Source: Paludibacteraceae bacterium | GTDB lineage: Bacteria; Bacteroidota; Bacteroidia; Bacteroidales; Paludibacteraceae | Length of the DNA stretch: 55,300 bases | Direction of reading: 5' to 3' | Assembly: GCA_017557345.1 (NCBI GenBank) | Contig: JAFYZR010000119.1 | Span: 1 to 55,300 of the forward strand | Part shown: positions 43,449 through 51,617 of the stretch, in pieces | How positions within the stretch are numbered: the stretch's first letter is position 1 | How the letters are laid out: each line of letters starts with the position of its first letter | Position numbers and translations under genes: made by a program | Notes under the pieces: generated by a model | What the model was told of the DNA's origin: nothing | The model's database searches: none | What the model saw: the letters and a program-made list of their open reading frames with translations, nothing else

Positions 43449-43679
43449 ATGGAATATTCTATTTGCTCTGCATAATATTTGCTTGGAAGGCGATGAAATG
43501 AGACTATAAATAAATCAATACAAAGAGGATAACAGGTTTTATACTAATTAAGGCAAACTCTAAATAGAGTCATGTGAAAATTTTTATACGCAAAGCAATA
43601 AATGGTGATATGTTAAAAAATCATAACGGGGAATAGAAACAAAAATAGAAATAATAGCCTAATTCTAACAAGCAAGTAA
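43449..43679. other. Gap of 231 bp at the right end of the inserted block
   Basis: A+T-rich, without a gene or clear promoter. Its last 30 bases hold the right copy of the direct repeat, which runs into the formyltransferase start codon. Confidence 0.5.
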
Positions 43680-43686
43680 ATGGATA
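43656..43686 (+). repeat. Right copy of the imperfect direct repeat flanking the inserted block
   Basis: AGCCTA, TAACAAGCAAGT, AAATGGATA. Read in the frame of the adenylation gene it codes for NKQVNG and then TAA, against NKQVNE-stop in the left copy. The formyltransferase ATG lies within it, so the ancestral genes probably overlapped here. Confidence 0.8.
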
Positions 43687-44489
43687 ACAAGCGATTAGAC
43701 ATAGTTTTTTTAGGAGAGGATGCATTTAGCAATGTCATTCTTCAATCCCTAATTACCAGCGGACATCACGTTAAATTAGTGATAACTCCTTGGTATGATA
43801 ATTTGGTGTATAAGAAATTAGAGCATACTTGCGCACAAAATAATATACCATTTAGTCGCAATAAGAAGATCAATTCTGATGAGACCATTCAACAAATAAG
43901 GGATGTAAAACCTGATTTAGGAGTAATTGCGCATTTTGAGCGCCTTATCAAGCAACCTATTATTGAGATACCGAGATTAGGTTTTATCAATTTGCATCCG
44001 TCTTTATTACCAGACTATAGAGGAATGGCTCCACAGCATTGGCCGATTATCAATCGGGAAAAGGAAACCGGAATAACAATTCATTATGTGGATGAAACAG
44101 CCGACACGGGAGATATCATCTTGCAGCGACATATTCCTCTGACGGAAGAGATGTATGTGAGTGATTTGCAGCGTATTTGGCAAAAAGAGTATCAAACCGT
44201 AATGGTTGAAGCGATTGACAAGATTTTGCGCGACGAGCCTACCATCGCACAGAAGCATCTTTGCGGTAGATATTATGGAAAGTTTAAATTAGAGCAATGT
44301 ACACTAACACCGGATATGCATGTGGTAGATGCGTATAGTTTGGTGAGAGGTGTTTCGATGCCGTACTTTGGTGCAAGATATAACGATATGATAATCTATC
44401 GTGCCCACATTAGACAAGAAAACGAAGAAACAAGTAATCCCGTTATCCATTTTATGGATGGGGATCTTGTGATAGATATGTATAAATGA
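43680..44489 (+). CDS. Formyltransferase family protein (sugar N-formyltransferase or Fmt-like)
   Basis: 269 residues. N-terminal N10-formyltetrahydrofolate-dependent formyltransferase domain with the catalytic triad Asn104, His106 (INLHPSLLPDYRG) and Asp142 (ADTGD), then a C-terminal part (about 190-269) of the Fmt_C/OB kind. Relatives formylate the amino group of dTDP-4-amino sugars (VioF, QdtF type), and in nonribosomal synthesis also aminoacyl-carrier proteins. Both are possible here, since a 4-amino sugar pathway and amino-acid ligases are in the same operon. First gene after the inserted block; its stop overlaps the carrier protein gene (ATGA). Confidence 0.85.
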   Translation: MDNKRLDIVFLGEDAFSNVILQSLITSGHHVKLVITPWYDNLVYKKLEHTCAQNNIPFSRNKKINSDETIQQIRDVKPDLGVIAHFERLIKQPIIEIPRLGFINLHPSLLPDYRGMAPQHWPIINREKETGITIHYVDETADTGDIILQRHIPLTEEMYVSDLQRIWQKEYQTVMVEAIDKILRDEPTIAQKHLCGRYYGKFKLEQCTLTPDMHVVDAYSLVRGVSMPYFGARYNDMIIYRAHIRQENEETSNPVIHFMDGDLVIDMYK

Positions 44490-44731
44490 AAATAAGAGAT
44501 ATGAGAGACCAATTATTACAAATCCTGACGGACTTGCGTCCGGAATTTGATTTCACAGAGGATGTGAATTTTATCGAAGAAGGAATGTTGGATTCCTTTG
44601 ACATGGTTGCTCTTGTAGCTGACCTTGAGAATGGTTTTGGAGTGAAGATTGACGGTGTGGACATCGTGCCGGAGAACTTCTGCTCGTTAGAGGCATTGGA
44701 GAACTTAATCAATAATAGCAAAAAAGCCTGA
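44486..44731 (+). CDS. Acyl carrier protein, copy 1
   Basis: 81-residue acidic four-helix carrier protein. The phosphopantetheine serine is Ser37 in GMLDSFDMVALV; helix 3 region GVKIDGVDIVPENFCSLEAL. It needs activation by a phosphopantetheinyl transferase such as the one at 6863. Start overlaps the formyltransferase stop; its stop TGATG overlaps the ketoacyl synthase start. Cargo could be the acyl chain built by that synthase or an amino acid from the ligases. Confidence 0.9.
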   Translation: MKIRDMRDQLLQILTDLRPEFDFTEDVNFIEEGMLDSFDMVALVADLENGFGVKIDGVDIVPENFCSLEALENLINNSKKA

Positions 44732-45794
44732 TGGATTTCTATTTTGAACATAAGCGAATAAGCGGTATTCTGACGGTTCTGCCGAAACGCGTCGTGACAT
44801 TTGAGGAGGAAATTGCCAATTATAATTTCTCTCCTGCTCGTACGATGAAGCTGAAAGTGGCAATGGGTTATAAGGAGCACCGCGTAGCAGCAGAAGGACA
44901 GTGCTCTTCCGACTTTTGCGTATATGGATTGCAGTATCTGTTTGACAACAATCTGTTGCGGAAAGAAGATATTGATGCACTTATCTTCGTGTCGCAGACG
45001 CCGGATTATTTCATGCCTCCTACCTGCAACTTGATTCAGGGACGTTTGGAGTTGAAGCAGGATATGGTATGCTTGGATATCAACCAAGGATGTGCAGGAT
45101 TTGAGATTGGTTTGTTGCAAGCGCTGATGCTGCTTGACCAACCTTCTATAAATAAGGTGGTGCTACTGAATGCCGATGTACTCAGTCCGAAAGTAAGTGA
45201 CCAAGACCGGAACTCCAAACCGCTTGAGGTGACGCTGCTGCTGTTACTATCATTGAGAAAACGGAGGAAAAGTCACCGATTTGGCTGAATGTGATGATGG
45301 ACGGTACAGGAGCTATGGTGCTGAATATCCCTGCCGGAGGATTCCGCATGCCTTCGACTCCGGAAACAGCTATCATGCATGAAGATGAAGCAGGAAACTT
45401 ACGTTCGTTGGACAATCTGGTGATGCAAGGAGATAAGGTGTTTAATTTCGTGCAACGCGAGGTGCCACCGATGATTGAGCATCTGAAAGAACAAGCCGGA
45501 ATAACGGATGAGGATATTGATTGGTACATGTTCCATCAGCCGAACAAATTCATGCTGCAAAAGTTAGCGGAGAAACTCGGTGTGGACTTTGCTAAAATGC
45601 CGGCAAATATCGTCGAGAACTTCGGTAATGCAAGTGGTGTAACGGTGCCGACTTGTATCAGTTATAACCTTGGCGAACAGGTAGTGAATGGCACAGCCAA
45701 AGTGTGCATGGCCGGATTTGGCGTAGGACTGACTTGGTCCTCCGCATATATGGAATTAGGGAATTTGAAGTATAACAATATAATTGAAATGTAA
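44731..45794 (+). pseudogene. 3-oxoacyl-ACP synthase III family gene with a one-base frameshift
   Basis: Two frames together give a full KAS III of about 354 residues. Frame 1 runs to about 45225 (Cys121 in INQGCAGFE, ending RNSKPL); the frame lacking one base continues from about 45228 (GDAAAVTIIEKTEEKSPIWL, then FHQPNKFMLQKL with the catalytic His, and ENFGNASG with the Asn). The C-H-N triad is therefore preserved, and both parts align smoothly, with one base missing near 45226. There is no homopolymer or slippery site. Either a real recent loss-of-function, a phase-like variant, or a sequencing error. Family: ketoacyl synthases found in Bacteroidota O-antigen loci. Next gene is a second carrier protein. 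Confidence 0.8.
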
Positions 45795-45795
45795 G

Positions 45796-46005
45796 ATGGA
45801 AGAATTAATTGAGAAATTGAAAGACATCTTGGAATTGGACGAATTGGATGTAACGAAGCGTTTGGCAGACTATGAGCAATGGGATTCGTTGTCCACACTT
45901 CTGGTGATATCTATGCTCAATTCAGATTATGGTATTACTATGACCAAAGAGGAATTGAACCAGTTTGCTTCTATAGAAGAATTTTGTAAGAAAGTTATTG
46001 CATAA
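45796..46005 (+). CDS. Acyl carrier protein, copy 2
   Basis: 69-residue carrier protein. Phosphopantetheine serine Ser31 in QWDSLSTLLVISML; C-terminal helix ASIEEFCKKVIA. ATG 45796 begins one base after the synthase stop and is preferred over an earlier in-frame TTG. It is immediately followed by a FabG-like reductase, which suggests that beta-ketoacyl or beta-hydroxyacyl groups are carried here. Confidence 0.87.
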   Translation: MEELIEKLKDILELDELDVTKRLADYEQWDSLSTLLVISMLNSDYGITMTKEELNQFASIEEFCKKVIA

Positions 46006-46011
46006 TTGCAT

Positions 46012-46728
46012 ATGTACACACTTGTAACCGGAGCAACTTCCGACATAGGACGAGTTATTTGCCAAACATTGACTGAGGCGGGGCATACCTTGCTGCTCAC
46101 AGATTTATCTGAGGACGCACTGAAAGATGTGTGCCAATCCTTGAGTGGTGCCAATCATCGTTATCTTGCGCTTGATTTCACGGATGTAGAGAAAGCACAA
46201 AACGATTTTAAAGAGTATATTGTGTGCGAACAATTGCCTGTATCCAACGCTGTTTTTGCGGCTGGAATATTTGCCACCAAACCAATCAAAATGGTGGATT
46301 ATGCCTTTATTAAGAAGAATTTTGATGTGGCATTGTTCTCTATAATCGAATTAACACAAGTGCTTGCCAATAAGCGCATCAATGGCACGAATTTGCAAGG
46401 TGTTGTGATGGTTTCAAGTGTGTCAGCAAAGTTCGGCACAAAAGGGTATGCAATTTATTCGGCAGTTAAGTCGGCTATGCTCGGATTGGTACATTCATTA
46501 GCAGCAGAATTGGCTCCGGTACGAGTGAATGCTGTTTTGCCTGGAGGTATTCATACAAAAACGACAGATTTTATCTATCAGGCCAATCCTGAGATAGATA
46601 GACGATATGTGCTTGGCGAAGGCAAACCGGAAGATGTAGCAAATGCTGTCGCATTCTTGCTGTCCGACAAGTCTCGTTGGATTACTGGACAGGAAATGGT
46701 TGTTGACGGAGGGTGGAGTAGAAATTGA
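46012..46728 (+). CDS. Short-chain dehydrogenase/reductase, FabG-like
   Basis: 238 residues. Rossmann motif TGATSDIGR, NAVFAAG-like NAG motif, Ser in VSSVS, and the catalytic Y149-SAV-K153. Overall close to 3-oxoacyl-ACP reductase, with PGGIHTKTTDF and WITGQEMVVDGGW at the end. With the ketoacyl synthase III and carrier proteins it could make a 3-hydroxyacyl-ACP for amide-linking to the amino sugar, as described for the viosamine island of Pseudomonas syringae. ATG 46012 chosen; a TTG two codons earlier is less likely. Confidence 0.88.
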   Translation: MYTLVTGATSDIGRVICQTLTEAGHTLLLTDLSEDALKDVCQSLSGANHRYLALDFTDVEKAQNDFKEYIVCEQLPVSNAVFAAGIFATKPIKMVDYAFIKKNFDVALFSIIELTQVLANKRINGTNLQGVVMVSSVSAKFGTKGYAIYSAVKSAMLGLVHSLAAELAPVRVNAVLPGGIHTKTTDFIYQANPEIDRRYVLGEGKPEDVANAVAFLLSDKSRWITGQEMVVDGGWSRN

Positions 46729-46729
46729 T

Positions 46730-47647
46730 ATGAAAGAGGAACAACCAATATTAGTAGCAGTCTGGTGCCTCGTGTATAATCACGAACCATATCTGCGTGA
46801 TTGCTTTGAGGGATTTGTGAAACAAAAGACAAACTTCCGCTATGTAGCTGTTGTGCATGACGATGTATCAACAGACAATAGTGCTGCGATTATCAGAGAA
46901 TATGCAGAAAAGTATCCTGATATTTTCCGTCCGATATATGAGACGGAAAATCAGTGGAGCAAATTGGATGGCTCAATAGAGAAAATAATGTGCAACGCAA
47001 TAGAAGAACTTGGCGCTAAATATGTGGCTTTGTGTGAAGGAGATGACTATTGGACAGATCCATATAAACTCCAAAAACAAGTAGATTTTTTGGAGAATCA
47101 TCTGGATTACACGATTTGTTTCCATCGTCTCCAATGCTTGAAGCAAGCGACAGGAGAAGTGGTGGATGAGTATATGGTGCGTGATATGCAGGGAAAGTCA
47201 TCTGTTGAGGATCTTGCAACAGAAAATTATATCCATACTCCTTCTGTAGTCTATCGATTGATTCCTGAAGTAATGCTGCTGCTCAAAAACTTAGGCCATT
47301 GTCTCCCTGGAGACTATGTGATGTGGATGTTACTTGCAGACAAAGGTATGATATGGAAAATGGAAGATTCGATGGCTATTTATCGTGTCGGATCAGGTAT
47401 TTGGAGCACATCGCAGTCGTATCGTAAAGAACTGATGATAATCAAAACGCTGAGCAAATTATATGTGGTTATCACCAATCCGCAAGCCAAACAACATCTT
47501 GCAGAAGCCATCTCAAGGATGTCCGAATCTAATATCACATATGTGGGCTATTTAGAACGACAACTCAATCAAATACAACATTCAAAAGCTTATAGATTAA
47601 GCAAAGCAATATTAAAACCATTTAAGTGGATGAAAAGAAAATTTTAA
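46730..47647 (+). CDS. Glycosyltransferase family 2, copy 1
   Basis: 305-residue GT-A glycosyltransferase, cytoplasmic face, adding a sugar to the lipid-linked glycan. Motifs: VAVWCLVYNHEPYLRDCFEG, HDDVSTDNS (first DxD-like site), CEGDDYWTDPYKLQKQ (second). The EGDDYW element is typical of this Bacteroidota subgroup and is shared with the GT2 at 48819 (LEGDDYWID). ATG 46730 is two bases after the SDR stop; longer frames only run back into the SDR gene. Donor and acceptor cannot be told. Confidence 0.88.
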   Translation: MKEEQPILVAVWCLVYNHEPYLRDCFEGFVKQKTNFRYVAVVHDDVSTDNSAAIIREYAEKYPDIFRPIYETENQWSKLDGSIEKIMCNAIEELGAKYVALCEGDDYWTDPYKLQKQVDFLENHLDYTICFHRLQCLKQATGEVVDEYMVRDMQGKSSVEDLATENYIHTPSVVYRLIPEVMLLLKNLGHCLPGDYVMWMLLADKGMIWKMEDSMAIYRVGSGIWSTSQSYRKELMIIKTLSKLYVVITNPQAKQHLAEAISRMSESNITYVGYLERQLNQIQHSKAYRLSKAILKPFKWMKRKF

Positions 47648-47684
47648 CACCCCCCAGAGTCAAAAGAATAATATAATAAAATTT

Positions 47685-48626
47685 ATGTGTGATTTAGTCA
47701 TAGAAGGGAAACCGATTGAAAAACTTATAGAGGTAGTGAGTAAGGCTATTGGCGTGGTATATGAGCCTCGTCAAATGGTGCGTATGGCAAAGGCAGAAGC
47801 TGAAGCAGAACGTATCAAGGCTATCGAACATGCAAAAACAGAGGCATTAATTGCGGGAGATGAAGCAAAAGTCAATGAGTTGTCACTAATAGAGAAACGC
47901 ATAGTCGCTAAGGAAGAAAAACGCAAAAAAAATATAGAGAAGGTTATAGGGGTTGCAACTCAGACGATTAAGGATGAAGCTTATGTGTCGACCGAACCCG
48001 TGAACCTGGATTGGGCTACGCGCTTCTTTGATATCGTTCAGGATATCTCTGATGAACAGATGCAAGATTTGTGGGGAAGAATTTTAGCAGGAGAGGTAAA
48101 GCGACCACATTCCTATTCGTTGCGGACATTGGAAGTATTAAGAAACATTACGAGTGAAGAAGCACAACTATTTGAGAGAATAGCACAGTATGTGATGTTT
48201 GATAGAAATCATTTTATTTATTATGACTCGTCGCTGAAAGATTATAATATCGAAATGACATATGAAGATATTGCAAAGTTAATAGAAATCGGATTTTTGC
48301 AGGCAGGTAGTTCGGTACAAGCAAACTTACACAATAATCAAGGAGAAGTGGTAAAAAATGCTATAGCTTATGGAAACTATATTGTTTTGATTGACCAACC
48401 TCCTGTACATCCTATAGTATCTTTTTCGGTTTTTCCTTTAACAAAAACAGGAAGTGAGTTGTTCCGGTTGTTAACCATAACATCCAATGAAAATTATCTC
48501 AAGTGCTTTGCGAATAGTTTAAAGAAAAGGTATGGAAAATTGGTGATACAATATGCTGATCTTAAGTATGTAGATTATGAAAAGAATGAATATGTTTACG
48601 ATGAGGAAACAATAAAGAATCTATAA
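47685..48626 (+). CDS. DUF2806 / TIGR03899-like protein
   Basis: 313 residues. N-terminal third is a charged coiled-coil-prone segment (RMAKAEAEAERIKAIEHAKT); then the conserved core around EPVNLDWATRFFDIVQDISD and MQDLWGRILAGEVKRPHSYS, then a variable C-terminal domain. The core fits the DUF2806 (TIGR03899) family, which I know only as a protein of unknown function. No glycan role is evident, and it sits alone among glycosyltransferases, beside a truncated gene, so it is a candidate cargo gene inserted in the locus. The assignment is by pattern recall, so moderate. Confidence 0.62.
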   Translation: MCDLVIEGKPIEKLIEVVSKAIGVVYEPRQMVRMAKAEAEAERIKAIEHAKTEALIAGDEAKVNELSLIEKRIVAKEEKRKKNIEKVIGVATQTIKDEAYVSTEPVNLDWATRFFDIVQDISDEQMQDLWGRILAGEVKRPHSYSLRTLEVLRNITSEEAQLFERIAQYVMFDRNHFIYYDSSLKDYNIEMTYEDIAKLIEIGFLQAGSSVQANLHNNQGEVVKNAIAYGNYIVLIDQPPVHPIVSFSVFPLTKTGSELFRLLTITSNENYLKCFANSLKKRYGKLVIQYADLKYVDYEKNEYVYDEETIKNL

Positions 48627-48667
48627 GAGAGGGATATAAAGTTTTACAGAGAAGGAGTAATGATTTG

Positions 48668-48751
48668 ATGAAACTAAATGTTATCATATTATCCTATGCG
48701 ATAGACGAGGAAGTCTATCTGATGAATTGTCGCGTAAAGCGATTTAAATAG
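48668..48751 (+). pseudogene. 5' remnant of a glycosyltransferase-like gene
   Basis: ATG followed by MKLNVIILSYAIDEEVYLMN and a short unrelated tail (CRVKRFK), then a stop. The N-terminus is typical of a GT2 (LNVIILSYA-x-DE). The rest of the domain is missing, so it is a truncated leftover or internally deleted gene. Confidence 0.6.
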
Positions 48752-48818
48752 CAAAACGAAACTATGATATCCATAATAATATGTAGCCGGAAGGCGGACG
48801 AGGAAAATCGGAGATAAT

Positions 48819-49772
48819 ATGAAAAAACAAATCGATATATTATTGGTTGCGTATAACCAAGAGAAATACATCCGGCAAGCGCTGGATGGAATATTCATAC
48901 AGCGATTGGAGAATGATATAAAAATGCGTATCATCGTGGCAGATGATTGCTCGACAGATGGTACGTTGGACATCATTAAGAAATATTCATTCAAGCACAG
49001 CGCTGATTGGTTGTTCTTGCCAAGTAGCCAAAATCTTGGAATAGCCAAGAATTATAAACGTGCCATTGCTGCGACCACAGCAGATTATGTGGCAATTTTG
49101 GAAGGAGATGATTATTGGATAGATGCTAATCGCTTACAGAAGCATATAGACTATCTATCTGCGCACACCGATTGTGTGATGACAGTGAACGATTATATGG
49201 AGTATAGTCAAGAATATGCAGAATGGAAGTGGAGTCCTGTAAATAGGAGATATCTGTTGCTTCGAGAAATGATTGCGAATTATTGTTTGGCAAATCTTTC
49301 TGCTCGTGTATATCGAGGTGACGTTTTACGCAAGGTAGGGGAAAAAACATTTGAATATGGAGAGCGCCAACGCAATGAGGCAACGGATTATTATATGACA
49401 ATGGATGTGCTGCGTTATGGATACGGCTATGTGCTGGATGAAGTGATGTCTGTGTATCGCGTAGATACTGGAGCAAATCTCTCTAAACGCGAGATGTCAT
49501 ATGATGAGGAATTGGCTCGTGCTCGTCTTTGCAAATCGCAGATGTTGGAGATGATGGGCGAAACGTACAAAAATGAATGTAACGAAATATACCATGAGGC
49601 AGTACGATGGACAAATAAAGTGAGAATGGCAGATAGAGAGAACCGATGGGCAAATTATATCCCACCGTTTATATCAAAATTAATATGGCAGCATTGTCCA
49701 TTATTGTGGTATGCCATTAAACACTCCATACGACAATGTATTCCTCATAAATTACATATCAAGCGCCATTGA
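48819..49772 (+). CDS. Glycosyltransferase family 2, copy 2
   Basis: 317 residues. GT2 motifs: DILLVAYNQEKYIRQALDGI, ADDCSTDGT, and LEGDDYWIDANRLQKHIDYL. Paralogous to the glycosyltransferase at 46730 (same EGDDYW subgroup). The C-terminal region has two long helices rich in Trp and Arg. Stop TGATG overlaps the next start. Confidence 0.88.
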   Translation: MKKQIDILLVAYNQEKYIRQALDGIFIQRLENDIKMRIIVADDCSTDGTLDIIKKYSFKHSADWLFLPSSQNLGIAKNYKRAIAATTADYVAILEGDDYWIDANRLQKHIDYLSAHTDCVMTVNDYMEYSQEYAEWKWSPVNRRYLLLREMIANYCLANLSARVYRGDVLRKVGEKTFEYGERQRNEATDYYMTMDVLRYGYGYVLDEVMSVYRVDTGANLSKREMSYDEELARARLCKSQMLEMMGETYKNECNEIYHEAVRWTNKVRMADRENRWANYIPPFISKLIWQHCPLLWYAIKHSIRQCIPHKLHIKRH

Positions 49773-50644
49773 TGGTTATGCATAAAGTTAAGATATTCAC
49801 TCGCTCTGCTAACATAGAACTCTATCGTTATTCGCAGAAACTTATTTCATTACCATATCCGCGAGTGCGGCTATATGGCACGACGGCAGATGGGTATCTT
49901 TATCAAATGCTAGACGATACAGATTGCGACATTGCAATTAATATTGACGAGGATGCATTTGTGGTTGATAATGAAGCGTTGCAATCCTTAGTAGATTACG
50001 TGTTGGAAAAAGATATAGTGTGTTGTGGTATGCCTGATGGTGGACAATTACCCATCCGATCCTTCAACCCGATTGTAATGAACCCGTTTTTCAATATTAT
50101 CAATCTGAAAGTTATCCGCGAGAAGTTCAATCGCGAGGAGATAGAGCAGTTTGATTATGCTCTCCATAGAGATGAATTATTGAAGATATTGCCAACCGAA
50201 TTGAGAGATTATGAGGGTTTGAAATATGACCATTATGAACCATACTACAATTTCTTTTTCTGGTTAGCACATAATTTCAAGATAATGTATTTGGTCGTCG
50301 CACAGCACAATGATGGATGCACAACTATTGTATATAATCAGGAGCATAAACCGATACTATTGCATACGTGGTGGAGCAGGGAATATGGAAAAGATGTAAT
50401 TCATACTTCTCGTATCAAAGCTATTATACAAGAGGCATATATCAAGCAAAATAAGAAAATGCCGTGTATGTTTTTCATAAAAATAAGGCGGTGGTTTGAG
50501 TCTCAAATGCAACAATTTGATGAATGGTGGGATGTATGGACAAAAGTAGGGAAAGGCAGATGGATTATTTCTCACCTAAAAAAATCTCCAACATATTATT
50601 GCAGGAGAATAAAAGGATTATTGAAGACAAACTTGGAATCATGA
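49772..50644 (+). CDS. Glycosyltransferase-like protein of unknown family
   Basis: 290 residues. Not recognised as a named GT family, but the pattern is GT-A-like: FTRSANIELYRYSQKLISLP, IAINIDEDAFVVDNEAL (an acidic D-x-D/E-D metal-site candidate), and a substrate side NFFFWLAHNFKIMYL. The tail is basic. Position inside a GT2 run, with ATGA-type overlaps at both ends, supports a role in the glycan. ATG 49772 is chosen over an in-frame TTG one codon earlier. Confidence 0.6.
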   Translation: MVMHKVKIFTRSANIELYRYSQKLISLPYPRVRLYGTTADGYLYQMLDDTDCDIAINIDEDAFVVDNEALQSLVDYVLEKDIVCCGMPDGGQLPIRSFNPIVMNPFFNIINLKVIREKFNREEIEQFDYALHRDELLKILPTELRDYEGLKYDHYEPYYNFFFWLAHNFKIMYLVVAQHNDGCTTIVYNQEHKPILLHTWWSREYGKDVIHTSRIKAIIQEAYIKQNKKMPCMFFIKIRRWFESQMQQFDEWWDVWTKVGKGRWIISHLKKSPTYYCRRIKGLLKTNLES

Positions 50645-51615
50645 CGCTATCAATCATCATACCGGTTTATAATGTCGAGCAATATTTGCAGAAATGTATT
50701 GACTCTATTCTTGTGGACAATCAGTTTGCAGGGCAGATGATTTGTGTCAATGACGGAAGTACTGATGGCAGTTTAGCAATATTAGAGCACTATGCTGCGA
50801 AATATCCGAATGTAGAAATAATTACGCAATTGAACAAAGGGTTAAGTGAAGCTCGAAATACAGGGTTAAAGGTAGCGAAAGGCGAATATGTGATGTTTGT
50901 TGACTCGGATGATTGGATATTCCCGGGTACATTGAAGAAAGTTGTCGGAAGAATCCAAAGAGAAGATGTGCTGTATTTTAATGCAAAGAAGTACTATGAG
51001 GATTCGCAAACATTTGATAAAGATTGTGATATTGAGGAGTTAAAAAATGTAGATGGGCAGCAATATCTTGCAGAAATTTATAGAAAGCCGAGGAATATAC
51101 CATATGTATGTGTAGTGTGTGGTATCTATAATAGAGCATTTTTGCTAAAAAACAACCTTTGGAATGAACCGGGTATCTATCATGAGGATAATTATTTCAC
51201 ACCTCAAGTATTATTAGCAGCAAAGAATATAAGCAGTGTCAACGAATATGTTTATGTATATCGCATTCGGAATGGGGGTATTACAGGAAATGTGACAGAA
51301 AAGCATATTGAGGATTTACTATTTGTAGCGCGTAATTTATATACAAAATATAAAGTCATAGGTGATGTAAAAGATGTATTTTATGAGGATATATGCAACC
51401 TATATATTAATCTCATCAATGCTGCATATAGTCATCATATTGCGGTTCATCGCCTATGGAACATTTTGGATAGTAGACATATGTCGCGGGGAGCATTTAG
51501 TAACCACAATCGTAGAATTTCTAAACTCACTTATATATCGCCACGAATCGCCTATCGATACATGCAAGAATCATTACCATCGCTTATGCGCAGATTTGTT
51601 AATCGATATTTGTAA
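50641..51615 (+). CDS. Glycosyltransferase family 2, copy 3
   Basis: 324 residues. Classical GT2: LSIIIPVYNVEQYLQKCIDS, VNDGSTDGS, NKGLSEARNTGLKVAKG, FVDSDDW. The ATG overlaps the previous stop (ATGA); longer in-frame starts reach back into the previous gene and lack conserved sequence. Donor unknown. Three bases separate it from the next GT2. Confidence 0.92.
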   Translation: MTLSIIIPVYNVEQYLQKCIDSILVDNQFAGQMICVNDGSTDGSLAILEHYAAKYPNVEIITQLNKGLSEARNTGLKVAKGEYVMFVDSDDWIFPGTLKKVVGRIQREDVLYFNAKKYYEDSQTFDKDCDIEELKNVDGQQYLAEIYRKPRNIPYVCVVCGIYNRAFLLKNNLWNEPGIYHEDNYFTPQVLLAAKNISSVNEYVYVYRIRNGGITGNVTEKHIEDLLFVARNLYTKYKVIGDVKDVFYEDICNLYINLINAAYSHHIAVHRLWNILDSRHMSRGAFSNHNRRISKLTYISPRIAYRYMQESLPSLMRRFVNRYL

Positions 51616-51617
51616 AC

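Larger units (their letters stand above)
35894..43655. other. Inserted block (putative genomic island) interrupting the glycan operon
   Basis: About 7.8 kb lying between two parts of one operon that are otherwise chained by overlapping start/stop codons. It is bounded by the direct repeat and, from about 37.7 kb on, visibly richer in A+T than the flanks. Contents: DUF4143 ATPase, small conserved protein, gene remnant, nucleosidase-STAND gene, AAA_35-TPR gene, zinc-ribbon HEPN gene. No integrase, transposase or tRNA is seen, so the mode of entry is open; recombination within the adenylation gene end is the simplest reading. Confidence 0.65.

Noticed and set aside
35894-43655. Insertion sequence or integrative element as carrier of the block
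   Set aside because: No transposase, integrase, relaxase or terminal inverted repeats are visible, only the imperfect direct repeat.
45220-45295. Programmed frameshift in the KAS III gene
   Set aside because: No slippery heptamer or downstream stem was seen; a missing base is the simpler reading.
47620-48840. Direct repeat around the DUF2806-like gene (ATGAAAAGAAAATTT / ATGAAAAAACAAATC)
   Set aside because: Low-complexity A-rich match at a gene end and a gene start; not distinguishable from chance.
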